DNA of 41,445 nucleotides from Propylenella binzhouense (GCF_009866965.1 NZ_SPKJ01000030.1:1-41445), one strand, 5' to 3'; numbered from the stretch's first letter, positions 33,818 through 41,445 are shown. Numbers and translations: made by a program. Notes: generated from the letters alone by a model not told the origin.

Positions 33818-34807
33818 ATGTCGAAGAAGATTCAGCTGACGCTCGCCTGCGGCGACTACGAGATCGTGCGTCCCCTGAAGGAGGGGATCGTCCAGCCGGA
33901 CGGCATCGAGCTCACGGTGCTGACCGGCATGGATTCCACGACGCGGCACTGGCGCTTCCTGCGAAACCGCGACTTCGACATGGCGGAGACCTCGGCCTCC
34001 TCCTACATCGTCGCGCGCGACAACGGCTATCCGATCAACGCCCTCCCGGTCTTCCTGCACCGGCGCTTCCGGCACGGCTTCGTCTACATCAACACCACGA
34101 AGGGCATCACCAGGCCGACCGACCTGATCGGCAGGAAGGTCGGCCTGAAATCCTTCCTCGTCACGGCCGGGCACTGGATGCGCGGCATCCTCGAGCACGA
34201 ATACGGCGTGCCGCACCGGTCCATCGAATGGGTCACCGAGCTCGACGAGGACGTCGATTTCACGCCGCCGCCGGATCTGAGGACGACGCGGCTGCCGCAC
34301 GACAGGTCGGTCGAGGCGATGCTCGCCGATGGCGAGCTCGACGCGCTCATCCATTCGAGCCTCATCAAGCCGCTCGTCAGCAAGGACCCGCGCGTCGCGC
34401 GCCTGTTCCCGGACTACAAGGCCGAGGAGATCCGCTATTTCGGGAAGACCGGGATCTTCCCGATCATGCATGTGCTCGGCATCAAGAACGAAGTCCTCGA
34501 GCGGTATCCCTGGGTCGCCGTGAACATGTTCAACGCGTTCAACGAGGCGAAGGCGATCGCCATGAAGCGCATGGAGAATCCGCGCATCGTCCCGCTCGCC
34601 TGGTACCGCGAGGCCTGGGAGGAGCAGCAGGAGGTGCTCGGCCCCGATCCCTGGGAATACGGGCTGACCGACCGCAACCGGCATGCGCTCGCGACCCTCG
34701 CCGGCTATTCCTACGAGCAGGGGCTCATCCGCCGGCCGATGTCCCCCGACGACCTCTTCGTTCCGGTCACCCAGGGGCGAAAGCGCGGCGACGAGTTCCG
34801 GATCTGA
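33818..34807 (+). CDS. 4,5-dihydroxyphthalate decarboxylase-like protein (periplasmic-binding-protein fold)
   Basis: The 329 residues resemble the family annotated as 4,5-dihydroxyphthalate decarboxylase: IQLTLACGDYEIVRPLKEGI at the start, FDMAETSASSYIVARDNGYP, FRHGFVYINTTKGI, LIGRKVGLKSFLVTAGHWMR. The fold is that of NMT1/ABC binding proteins, yet there is no signal peptide, so it should be cytoplasmic, which favours an enzyme over a transporter part. It follows tctA by 59 bases with AGGA before ATG 33818. Whether it decarboxylates phthalates is unproven for most members. Confidence 0.8.
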   Translation: MSKKIQLTLACGDYEIVRPLKEGIVQPDGIELTVLTGMDSTTRHWRFLRNRDFDMAETSASSYIVARDNGYPINALPVFLHRRFRHGFVYINTTKGITRPTDLIGRKVGLKSFLVTAGHWMRGILEHEYGVPHRSIEWVTELDEDVDFTPPPDLRTTRLPHDRSVEAMLADGELDALIHSSLIKPLVSKDPRVARLFPDYKAEEIRYFGKTGIFPIMHVLGIKNEVLERYPWVAVNMFNAFNEAKAIAMKRMENPRIVPLAWYREAWEEQQEVLGPDPWEYGLTDRNRHALATLAGYSYEQGLIRRPMSPDDLFVPVTQGRKRGDEFRI

Positions 34808-34821
34808 TCGCGTCCGGCGGA

Positions 34822-34837
34822 GACGGGCCCGGCCGTC
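34822..34837. terminator. small hairpin between convergent genes
   Basis: GACGG, loop GCCCGG, CCGTC: a 5-bp GC stem 15 bases after the stop of the decarboxylase-like gene, between convergent genes. No U-tract; weak candidate. Confidence 0.25.
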
Positions 34838-34861
34838 CCGCATCCCGGCTCACGTCCCGGC

Positions 34862-35359
34862 TCATGTCAGGGCGAGCCAGATCGAGGCGAGCACCCCGGC
34901 GACCGGGGGCAGGAACCATGACGAGCAGAGCCGCACGACCACGAAGCGGCCGCCGAGGAGCGGCAGCTCGTAGGAGACGACGCGGTGCACGGCGAAGATC
35001 GACCAGGCCGCCAGGAAGGTGACGAGCTGGGCCTGGCCGGCGCCCATGCGCCAGACCAGCAGGGCGATCGGGAAGGCCGCCATCGGGCCGCCCGGCACGA
35101 AGGCGCCGATCAGGGACGCGGCCGCGATCCCGCGCCAGCCGCTCTCCGCGCCGATCAGGGCGCCGATCGATTCGGTCGGCACCAGACGGGCGAGGGCCGA
35201 GCCCACGAAGACCGCCAGGCAGAGCGGGATCAGCATCCGTCCGCCCTGGCGGCCGGCCAGCCGGAGCGCGTCGCCGAGCCGCTCGCGCCGCTTCAGCAGG
35301 ACGAGCGTGCCGAGCACGATCGTGAGGGCGAAGAGGAGGAGGCTCGCGGGCTCAATCAT
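34862..35359 (-). CDS. half-size permease (YraQ/DUF318-like), second of a pair
   Basis: Membrane protein of 165 residues with four to five hydrophobic segments. The segment GAFVPGGPMAAFPIALLVWR matches the PGGP loop of YraQ/ArsP-type permeases (PF03773), which normally contain two such halves in one chain of about 300 residues or more. Its start overlaps the end of the upstream paralog by 8 bases, so the two are made together. They likely assemble into one transporter with the preceding gene's product. The substrate is unknown. Confidence 0.72.
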   Translation of the reverse strand: MIEPASLLLFALTIVLGTLVLLKRRERLGDALRLAGRQGGRMLIPLCLAVFVGSALARLVPTESIGALIGAESGWRGIAAASLIGAFVPGGPMAAFPIALLVWRMGAGQAQLVTFLAAWSIFAVHRVVSYELPLLGGRFVVVRLCSSWFLPPVAGVLASIWLALT

Positions 35360-35882
35360 CGGTCCGCTCCACCCTCAGCAGGGGAAACCGCACGGTGAGC
35401 CAGCGCGCGAGGAGACCCGCCAGGATCGGCAGGGGGATGCTGCAGGCGAGCCGGAGAATGCCGAACTTCATCCCCATCAGCGGGATTTCCCAGACCACGA
35501 GACGGTTGATGCCGATCGTCGCCCAGGCAACGAGGAACGCGATCAGCGCGCCGATGTCGGCGCCGGCCTGGCTCAGCGCGAAGACGAGCGGGAAGGAGGC
35601 GAACGGACCGCCCGGCATGAACGAGCCGATGGCGGTGGCGAGCAGGATGCCCCGGAATCCCGACTGGCCGCCGAGCGCACGCGCGATCCTCTCCCGCGGC
35701 AGCAGGACCGAGCTGAAGCCCGCGATGAGGAGCCCCATCGTCAGCTCGGGCACGAAGTCGAGGAGCTGCCAGACGGCGTCGACGGCGCTCGATTCCAGGA
35801 GCTCGGGCCCGCCGACCTTGAGGCAGGCAAAGCCGGCGGCAATTGCCAGCAGCAGGAAGAAGAGCGCCGACCAGCTCACCAT
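35352..35882 (-). CDS. half-size permease (YraQ/DUF318-like), first of a pair
   Basis: Membrane protein of 176 residues, first gene of the pair, with hydrophobic segments and the loop GSFMPGGPFASFPLVFALSQ, which clearly parallels the GAFVPGGPMAAFPI loop of its neighbour. Its C-terminus LRVERTDD ends inside the next gene's start. The xanthine-dehydrogenase-type gene lies 32 bases upstream on the same strand, so all three probably share a transcript. A sulfur-compound or metalloid carrier is possible by family only. Confidence 0.74.
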   Translation of the reverse strand: MVSWSALFFLLLAIAAGFACLKVGGPELLESSAVDAVWQLLDFVPELTMGLLIAGFSSVLLPRERIARALGGQSGFRGILLATAIGSFMPGGPFASFPLVFALSQAGADIGALIAFLVAWATIGINRLVVWEIPLMGMKFGILRLACSIPLPILAGLLARWLTVRFPLLRVERTDD

Positions 35883-35914
35883 GCGGCGCCCCTACCGACG
35901 GAGCACGGCCGGCT

Positions 35915-38269
35915 TCAACCCGGCGCCCCGCCGGCCTGCGCCCGCAGGATCTCCCGGACGCGGCGCGGCGTGACCGGCAGCCGGGTCACCGCGCCCGGGA
36001 TGCCGAGCGCATCGTCGATCGCGCTCGCGACCACCGCGCCGACCGCATTGATGCCGCCTTCCCCCGCACCCTTCACCCCGAGCGGGTTGCGCGGGCTCGG
36101 CGCGTCCTCGGCGATGAGGCAGTCGATCGGCGGCACCTCGGACGCGGTCGGGATCAGGTAATCCGCGAAGGTCACCGCCAGCGGCTCGCCGGTCTCGGAA
36201 TAGGTGAACTCCTCGAGGAGGGCGCCGCCGAGCCCCTGGACGCAGGCGCCGACGAGTTGCCCCTCGACGAGGAGCGGGTTGATCGCGCGGCCGACGTCGT
36301 AGGCGATGAGGAAACGCTCGACCACCGCCTGCCCGGTGTCGCGGTCGACGCGGACGACGGCGAAATGCGCGCCGTATGGGAAGACCGTCTCGTCCGTGTT
36401 GAACCAACCTTCCGCGGAGAGGCCGGGATCGCGATCGCCCAGCACCTCCGATCCGGGCGCCATCCGGCGCGCGAGGTCGCCGAGCGAGATGGAGGGGCCG
36501 GCCGGCACGTCGTTCCGGCGGATCGTCCCGTCGACGATCGCGAGGAGATCGGCCGGCGTCTGCAGGATCTCCGCGGCGACCTCGAGCGCCTTGCGGCGGA
36601 GGTTCGTCGCCGCGACATGCACCGCATTTCCGGTCAGCACCGTGGCGCGCGCGGCATGGGCACCGATGCCGTACGGTATCCGGTCGGTCTGGCCGTGGAT
36701 GACCCGGATCCGGCCGTACGCGACGCCGAGCGCCTCGGCGGCGATCTGGGCCATGATGGTGGCGAAGCCCTGGCCGACCGAGGCGCCGCCGGTCAGCACC
36801 TCGACCGTGCCGCTGGTGTCGACGCTGACGCGGGCGCCGTCCGCGGGGCCGCGGCCGCTCTCCTCGAGGAACGTGGCGACGCCGAGGCCGACCGCCTCGC
36901 CGGCTTCGCGGCGGCCGCGGATCTCCGCCTGGAGCTCGTCCCATCCGAACCGCCGCAACCCTGCTTCCAAGAGCGCGGGATAATCCCCGGAATCGAGCGC
37001 AAGCGCCTCGGCCCCCGGCTGGTCGAACGCGATGGTGCAGGGCATCGCCTCGCCCGGAATGAGGTTCCGGCGCCGGATCTCGACCCGGTCGATGCCGAGC
37101 CGCTCGGCTACCGCATCCATCAGGCGCTCGCGCACGAAGGTGCCCTCGTAGCGGCCGGGGGCGCGGTAGGTGGCGGCCGGAGTCTTGTTGGTGAGCCGGT
37201 ACCGGCCCGACGCGCGGTAGGCCGGGATCCGGTAGGGTCCCGGCAGCATGCTCATCGTCCGCCCCACCACGCGCGCCGCGTGGGTGCGCACATAGGCCCC
37301 CTGGTCGTGGTAGATCACGGCGTCGAGGCCGAGAAGGCGGCCCGACGCGTCGACGGCGGCGCGCACGACGTGGCGCTGCTGGCGCGACTGGTTCGCCGCC
37401 ATCATGTGTTCGCGGCGGTCCTCGATCCACTTCACGGGGCGGCCGAGGCGCATCGCCGCCACCAGCACGAGCACGTCCTCCGGATAGAGCTCGCCGCGGA
37501 TTCCGAACCCGCCGCCGACATTGCCCTCGTGCAGATGGATGGAGGCCGGGGGCCGCTTCAGCATTCGGACCAGCGTTTCCCGGTTCCGGTGCGGCACCTT
37601 GGCGGCGCCGAAGAGCTCGAGGATGTCGTTGCGCGCATCGTAGCGCCCGATGGCGCCGCGGGTCTCCATCGGGACGCCGGAATGCCGGCCGATCGCGAGG
37701 TCCAGCTCGACGATCTCGGCCGCCGCCGCGAACGCCGCCGCGATGTCTCCGTAGCTGTAGTCGACGACGATCGGCTCGCTGCCGAGCCCGTCCCCGAACC
37801 AGCCGGTCGCGCCGGCCGCGTCGACCACCACGTCGAGCGGCTCGACGTCGACGGCGACGCGCTCGGCTGCGTCCTCGGCCAGGTAAGGGTCCTCGGCGAA
37901 GACGGCGGCGACGGGATCGCCGACATAGCGGACGCGCCCCGCGGCGAGCACCGGCTGGCGATAGGGCTTCAGCACCTCGGCGGTCGGGTCCCGGAAGTCG
38001 ATCGGCGGCAGGTCCGCGATGTCGTCATGCGTCCAGACGGCCACCACGCCCGGCGTGTCGCGCGCGGCCTCCGCGTCGATGCCGAGGATCCGGCCGTGGG
38101 CGTGAGCGGATCTGACGACGCGCATATGGATCTGCCGCGGGAAATTGATGTCGCCCGCGAACGCGCCCTGTCCGGTGACGAGCGGGCGGTCCTCGATCCG
38201 CGTCACGCCGTGACCGATCACGCGGCGCTCGCGCGCTGGCGGGGGAGCCGGATACTCGACGTGCTTCAT
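35915..38269 (-). CDS. xanthine dehydrogenase family, molybdopterin-binding large subunit (CoxL-like)
   Basis: Molybdenum hydroxylase large subunit, 784 residues. Cofactor and active-site motifs: GGGFGIRGELYPED (residues 252-265), NKTPAATYRAPGRYEGTF (361-378), and GVKGAGEGGINAVG with the catalytic Glu737. The loop has TYRAPGR and no Cys of the CO dehydrogenase form I type, so it is not a CO dehydrogenase. The small [2Fe-2S] and medium FAD subunits are not on this strand nearby. Likely hydroxylates an aromatic or N-heterocyclic compound or an aldehyde. Cytoplasmic; no signal peptide. Confidence 0.9.
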   Translation of the reverse strand: MKHVEYPAPPPARERRVIGHGVTRIEDRPLVTGQGAFAGDINFPRQIHMRVVRSAHAHGRILGIDAEAARDTPGVVAVWTHDDIADLPPIDFRDPTAEVLKPYRQPVLAAGRVRYVGDPVAAVFAEDPYLAEDAAERVAVDVEPLDVVVDAAGATGWFGDGLGSEPIVVDYSYGDIAAAFAAAAEIVELDLAIGRHSGVPMETRGAIGRYDARNDILELFGAAKVPHRNRETLVRMLKRPPASIHLHEGNVGGGFGIRGELYPEDVLVLVAAMRLGRPVKWIEDRREHMMAANQSRQQRHVVRAAVDASGRLLGLDAVIYHDQGAYVRTHAARVVGRTMSMLPGPYRIPAYRASGRYRLTNKTPAATYRAPGRYEGTFVRERLMDAVAERLGIDRVEIRRRNLIPGEAMPCTIAFDQPGAEALALDSGDYPALLEAGLRRFGWDELQAEIRGRREAGEAVGLGVATFLEESGRGPADGARVSVDTSGTVEVLTGGASVGQGFATIMAQIAAEALGVAYGRIRVIHGQTDRIPYGIGAHAARATVLTGNAVHVAATNLRRKALEVAAEILQTPADLLAIVDGTIRRNDVPAGPSISLGDLARRMAPGSEVLGDRDPGLSAEGWFNTDETVFPYGAHFAVVRVDRDTGQAVVERFLIAYDVGRAINPLLVEGQLVGACVQGLGGALLEEFTYSETGEPLAVTFADYLIPTASEVPPIDCLIAEDAPSPRNPLGVKGAGEGGINAVGAVVASAIDDALGIPGAVTRLPVTPRRVREILRAQAGGAPG

Positions 38270-38341
38270 GCGGGCGACCTGGGGCTCGGATGCGCCGCCG
38301 GCGCTTGCCGGGCGGCAATTCGGTGCGTAGTGCAGCGCATC

Positions 38342-38370
38342 ATTGACATCGGGCGCGGTTCAGAAATCAA
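38342..38370 (-). promoter_or_regulatory. putative promoter of the coxL-like gene
   Basis: Minus strand: TTGATT (38370-38365), 17-base spacer, GTCAAT (38347-38342). The inverted repeat TTCAG (38359-38363) / CTGAA (38373-38377), 9 bases apart, straddles the -35 box and may be an operator. Confidence 0.4.
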
Positions 38371-38564
38371 GCCTGAATCCCGTTTTTCGTACAGATTGGC
38401 TCCCGGCAGCGTCCGTCCTGCCTCTTTCGCCCGATGAGGCCCGCCGCGCCATCGGGCGGGAGCCAGCGCAGGCGCTCCGGCCGGGAGATGCGCGGGCGAC
38501 ATCAGCGTGGAGTGTCTAGATTCCGCGCGATCTTCCAAAAAATGATACGAATTCCTGAATGGCG

Positions 38565-38593
38565 TTGACTTGCCAATTTTGGCGCGATGAACT
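38565..38593 (+). promoter_or_regulatory. putative tctC promoter with palindrome in the spacer
   Basis: TTGACT at 38565-38570, 17-base spacer, TGAACT at 38588-38593 (weak -10). The spacer contains GCCAA-TT-TTGGC (38572-38583), a repeat whose halves also occur before coxG. CCAAAA also lies at 38535-38540. Confidence 0.45.
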
Positions 38594-38666
38594 GGCGCAA
38601 CGGGGCCAGGGGCATCCCTCGGGATGAGGCCTCCGAAATCGGGGAACACAGGAAGGGAAACCTGCA

Positions 38667-39698
38667 ATGCTCACTCGGCTCGCCTCGAGCCTGCTCCTCG
38701 CTTTGGCCGTGCCGCTCGCGGGCCAGGCGAAGGCGGACTCCGTCGAAGACTTCTACAAGGGGAAGACCGTCAACCTGATCATCGGCTACAGCGTCGGCGG
38801 CGGCTACGACACCTATTCCCGCGTGCTGGCGCAGCACATGGGCAAGCACATCCCGGGCAACCCGACCGTCGTTCCGCAGAACATGCCGGGCGCCGGCAGC
38901 CTGAAGGCGGCGAACTACATCTTCAACGTGGCGCCGAAGGACGGCACCGTGTTCGGGACCTTCGCGCGCGGGCTCGCCATGGAACCGCTGATCGGGACCA
39001 GCAGCACCCAGTTCGATCCTTCCAAGTTCACCTGGCTGGGCAGCATCGCGGAAGAGAAGAGCGTCTGCGTCACCTGGCACACCTCCCCGGTCAAGACCTG
39101 GGAGGACGCCCAGAAGACGCCGTTCAAGGTGGCCGGCGAGGGTTCGGGGTCCGATCCGGACATCTTCTCGAGCGTCGTGAAGAGCCTGTTCGACGTGCCG
39201 ATGGAGCTCGTCACCGGCTATCCCGGAACCAACGAGATGACGCTCGCCATCGAGCGCGGCGAGGTCGACGGACGCTGCGGCTGGTCCTGGAACGTCATCA
39301 AGACCGCGCAGGCCGACTGGGTGCGCGACAAGAAGCTGAACATCCTGCTCCAGATGTCGCTGCACCCGATCGAGGACCTGCCGGACGTCCCGAACGTCAT
39401 GAACATCGCGCAGACGGACGAGCAGAAGCAGGTGCTGAAGCTCGTGCTCGGCCGCCAGGTCATGGGGCGGCCCTATGCGGCACCTCCCGGCCTGCCGCCC
39501 GAGCGTGCCGAGGCGCTGCGCAAGGCCTTCGAGGCGACCATGAAGGACCCGGACTTCCTGGCCGAGGCGGAGGCCCGCGGTCTGGAGGTCAGCCCGATCA
39601 CCGGCAAGGAGCTCGACGAGCTCGTGGCGGACCTCTACGCCACGCCGAAGGAGACGCTCGCCCATGCCCGCGCGGCGATCGGAGAGGCCGCGCGATAG
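38667..39698 (+). CDS. tripartite tricarboxylate transporter substrate-binding protein (TctC/Bug family)
   Basis: Periplasmic receptor of 343 residues. The signal peptide is clear (MLTRLASSLLLALAVPLAG, cleavage after about QAKA, residue 23). The mature part has DFYKGKTVNLIIGYSVGGGY with the family's first ligand loop, NPTVVPQNMPGAGSLKAANY with the second, and a C-terminal lobe. ATG 38667 follows GGAAGGG. It is the natural partner of the TctA-TctB permease at 31752, from which it is separated by an opposed block of genes. The ligand is unknown; carboxylates are usual. Confidence 0.9.
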   Translation: MLTRLASSLLLALAVPLAGQAKADSVEDFYKGKTVNLIIGYSVGGGYDTYSRVLAQHMGKHIPGNPTVVPQNMPGAGSLKAANYIFNVAPKDGTVFGTFARGLAMEPLIGTSSTQFDPSKFTWLGSIAEEKSVCVTWHTSPVKTWEDAQKTPFKVAGEGSGSDPDIFSSVVKSLFDVPMELVTGYPGTNEMTLAIERGEVDGRCGWSWNVIKTAQADWVRDKKLNILLQMSLHPIEDLPDVPNVMNIAQTDEQKQVLKLVLGRQVMGRPYAAPPGLPPERAEALRKAFEATMKDPDFLAEAEARGLEVSPITGKELDELVADLYATPKETLAHARAAIGEAAR

Positions 39699-39758
39699 CG
39701 CCTGCGGGCCGGCGGCGAGCCGGTCCCTCCGCGCACGAAACTGCCGTTTCCCCGCACA

Positions 39759-39785
39759 GTCCGGCCCGGGGAAGCGGGCCCGGAC
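39759..39785. terminator. hairpin between convergent tctC and XRE genes
   Basis: GTCCGG-CCCG, loop GGGAAG, CGGG, one bulged C, CCGGAC: a 10-bp GC stem in the 100-base convergent gap. There is no U-tract. It could end transcription from both sides, but not by the classic intrinsic mechanism. Confidence 0.4.
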
Positions 39786-39798
39786 GCGCCTTGCCGGC

Positions 39799-40692
39799 CT
39801 ACCGTGCCGACCTGCCGTTCGAGGCGAGAAGCTCGCGGAGATATTCGGAGGCCGCGCGTCCCTTGAGCGCGGTCCGCCACATCTCCTTCACCGAGCGCTC
39901 GTGGAGCGCGAGCGCCTCCGGCGCGGAGGTCAGCATGGCGACGCCGAGCCGGATGTTCGGCTGCTCGCCGAGCCGGAACGGGCTGATCGTCAGGATCTTG
40001 CGGTCCGGCTGCCGGAAGATCTGGAAGCCGGTATGCGGCAGCGTGCCGGTGACGAGGCCGATCTGGACGCCCATCGGCTCGTCCTCGATCACGGACGCGA
40101 AATGCTCCACCTCGGCGCGCGCCAGCGCGCGGCGCTCGGCGAGCACCTTCTCGGGCAGGAAGGTGCGCCCGATGAAGCCGTTCCGGAGGAAGCGCTCGAT
40201 ATCCATCGCCGAGATGAGGTTCACGATCCCCGGATTGCGCTGCCGGTAGACCCTCTTGCGCTCGCGCAGCAGCTCCATGATCTGGCCGATATCGGCGAGC
40301 GCGCGCGCCCGGTCGCTCGCATCCTCCGGAATGCTCTCGTTGAGCACCATTTCGAGGCTCTGCTCGAAGCGGTCGGAGGCGAGCAGGAACGAGATCGGGC
40401 CGGCGAGCACGACGATCTGCTCGGCCTTCTCCTCCACCTGCCGGGTGCGCTCGAAATAGCTCACCGCCGAGGGGATCCACTCGATGCCGACGCCGAGCAG
40501 GGTCGGAACGGAGACCTCGAGGAGGTCGGACAGCTTCTCGAGCGTCTCGAGCTTGACGAGTTCGCCCTTCTCGAGCCGGTAGAGCGCCGTCCGCGAAATG
40601 CCGATGCGGCGCGCGATCTCGTCGGCGCTGAGCGCGGAGCCGAGCCGGAACGCCTTCAGCCGGTCGCCGATCTCGTCATACCGGAAGCCCAT
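39799..40692 (-). CDS. XRE-type transcriptional regulator with unrecognised C-terminal domain
   Basis: DNA-binding protein of 297 residues. The helix-turn-helix is at about 8-65 (LSADEIARRIGISRTALYRL). The remaining ~230 residues form a mixed helix/strand domain that I do not recognise (FERTRQVEEKAEQIVVLAGP, GVQIGLVTGTLPHTGFQIFR). It is not a cupin, and likely senses a ligand. It is divergent from the CoxG-like gene and convergent with tctC, so it probably controls this catabolic region. The 226-base gap upstream contains strong inverted repeats. Confidence 0.82.
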   Translation of the reverse strand: MGFRYDEIGDRLKAFRLGSALSADEIARRIGISRTALYRLEKGELVKLETLEKLSDLLEVSVPTLLGVGIEWIPSAVSYFERTRQVEEKAEQIVVLAGPISFLLASDRFEQSLEMVLNESIPEDASDRARALADIGQIMELLRERKRVYRQRNPGIVNLISAMDIERFLRNGFIGRTFLPEKVLAERRALARAEVEHFASVIEDEPMGVQIGLVTGTLPHTGFQIFRQPDRKILTISPFRLGEQPNIRLGVAMLTSAPEALALHERSVKEMWRTALKGRAASEYLRELLASNGRSAR

Positions 40693-40825
40693 GAATCCTC
40701 CTCTCCCGCCGGTCTCGACCCGCGTTCCTGCTTCATCCTGCTTTCATGCGGGCCCGCGCGCCGTCAAGCGGGATCGCGCGATGCCGCGTGGCGAACGTGA
40801 CGAGGGCTGGACGGCGCCGCGTCTG

Positions 40826-40860
40826 GCCAAGTGTTCACTTTTTGGCTAGTGTCTCCAAAA
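40826..40860. promoter_or_regulatory. overlapping inverted repeats, likely operator of the XRE regulator
   Basis: Three nested symmetries: GCCAA (40826-40830) / TTGGC (40842-40846); AAGTG-TT-CACTT (40829-40840); and TTTTGG (40840-40845), nine bases, CCAAAA (40855-40860). They sit about 60 to 95 bases before coxG, in a patch of lower GC content. A weak promoter TTGGCT-N17-CATATC overlaps them. Binding by the divergent XRE protein is inferred. Confidence 0.5.
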
Positions 40861-40918
40861 TGTGCATATCGGCGTGCCGTCCCGGTCCGCGGCCGGGACC
40901 CGCCTCGAGGACCTTCAA

Positions 40919-41445
40919 ATGCAGCTCAAGAACAGTTTCGACGTACCGCTTCCGCCGGACCGGGCCTGGGCGGTGCTCATGGACATCGAGCGGATCGCGC
41001 CCTGCATGCCGGGCGCCGAACTCCTGGAGACGATCGATCCCGAGACCTACAGGGGCAGGGTGTCGGTCCGCCTCGGGCCGGTCGCGCTGACCTTCGTCGG
41101 GACCGCCAAGTTCGAGGCGGTCGACGCCGCCGGCCGGACCGCGCGCGTGAAGGCGCAGGGCTCGGATGCGAAGGGACGCGGCGGCGCCAACGCCACGGTG
41201 ACCTTCGGGCTGGAGCCGAGCGGGGCCGGCACGCGCGTCAATGTCGACACGGATCTCAGCCTCTCCGGCGGCGTGGCGCAGTACGGGCGCGGCGTCGGCA
41301 TGATCCAGAGCGTCGCCGGGCAGCTGATCGGGCAATTCGCCAAGAACCTCAAGGCCGAGATCGAGAGCGAACCGGCGCCGGCCGCCGCGGGTCCGGCGGC
41401 TCCCGCCGAGGCACCCGCAGCGCGCGGCGCGCCCGGCGCGGCTGC
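40919..41445 (+). CDS. CoxG-like SRPBCC protein, partial at the window edge
   Basis: The frame from ATG 40919 stays open to the last base, giving 175 codons; the 3' end is outside. The SRPBCC domain (about residues 1-145) begins MQLKNSFDVPLPPDRAWAVL and has IAPCMPGAELLE and YRGRVSVRLGPVALTFVGTA, as in carbon monoxide dehydrogenase subunit G. After it comes an Ala/Pro-rich tail. GAGG lies 8 bases before the ATG. CoxG proteins help insert or mature molybdenum hydroxylases at the membrane, which fits the CoxL-like gene nearby. Missing partner subunits may follow downstream of the window. Confidence 0.85.
   Translation, partial: MQLKNSFDVPLPPDRAWAVLMDIERIAPCMPGAELLETIDPETYRGRVSVRLGPVALTFVGTAKFEAVDAAGRTARVKAQGSDAKGRGGANATVTFGLEPSGAGTRVNVDTDLSLSGGVAQYGRGVGMIQSVAGQLIGQFAKNLKAEIESEPAPAAAGPAAPAEAPAARGAPGAA

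Larger units (their letters stand above)
38270..38666. other. 397-base divergent control region between coxL-like and tctC
   Basis: No gene supported. It contains promoter-like pairs for both flanking genes and several AT-richer patches with repeats, listed separately. The DNA at 38520-38580 is markedly less GC-rich than its surroundings. Confidence 0.6.

Noticed and set aside
34843-34867. Near-identical CCCGGCTCACGT / CCCGGCTCATGT direct repeat
   Set aside because: Short and overlapping a stop codon; probably slippage without function.
35843-38437. An 864-codon plus-strand frame opposite the CoxL-like gene
   Set aside because: No motif, and the minus strand carries all molybdopterin-binding signatures.
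38266-38667. A 133-codon minus-strand frame in the coxL/tctC gap
   Set aside because: It runs through both promoter regions, has no motif and no ribosome site.

Overview
The window is about 41 kb of very GC-rich DNA (roughly 70 percent G+C by eye). Genes are densely packed with many ATGA or TGATG overlaps. Gene content points to an alphaproteobacterium, most likely Hyphomicrobiales (Rhizobiales). The evidence is a NadQ-type NAD regulator, a TIGR02301-family protein, sdhCDAB in that order, FabI, and a gcl-hyi-glxR glyoxylate cluster under an IclR regulator. I cannot name the genus. I see no rRNA or tRNA gene, insertion sequence, prophage or CRISPR array.

Positions 1 to 24000 look like ordinary chromosomal backbone. 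On the minus strand are an NAD regulator, a tyrosine phosphatase, an HD hydrolase and a YgfZ-type folate-binding protein. They are followed by a flippase, a secreted Pro/Glu-rich protein, a LysE exporter, two small conserved proteins, a Nudix/PRC-barrel fusion and a flavin oxidase. Next come fabI with a hotdog thioesterase, a VOC protein, a lipoprotein, sdhCDAB and sodC. After these are a CitE-like lyase with a DUF1737 partner, a FOXRED1-like flavoprotein, pyridoxal kinase, beta-carbonic anhydrase, leuC behind a good sigma70-type promoter, a zincin, and two CBS-domain proteins.

Positions 24050 to 29420 form a glyoxylate-to-glycerate operon on the minus strand: gcl, hyi, a tartronate semialdehyde reductase and a fumarylacetoacetase-family hydrolase. 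A divergent IclR-family gene faces it. The shared intergenic region carries two IclR-type 15-bp operator-like sequences. Gcl condenses two glyoxylates to tartronate semialdehyde, Hyi interconverts this with hydroxypyruvate, and the reductase makes glycerate. The Gcl here has a glutamate where E. coli Gcl has its hallmark valine.

Positions 29435 to 31356 hold ferredoxin-NADP reductase and a lipid-kinase-family gene. The last codons of the lipid-kinase gene run across what looks like the promoter and operator of the reductase.

Positions 31500 to the right edge are the most accessory-looking part. They encode a fused TctA-TctB transporter, a cytoplasmic 4,5-dihydroxyphthalate decarboxylase-like protein, two half-size permeases, and a molybdopterin-binding hydroxylase large subunit without its partner subunits. 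A TctC-type binding protein, an XRE regulator with an unrecognised C-terminal domain, and the start of a CoxG-like gene (cut by the window edge) follow. Together they suggest uptake and hydroxylation or decarboxylation of a carboxylated, possibly aromatic, compound. That substrate is inference only.
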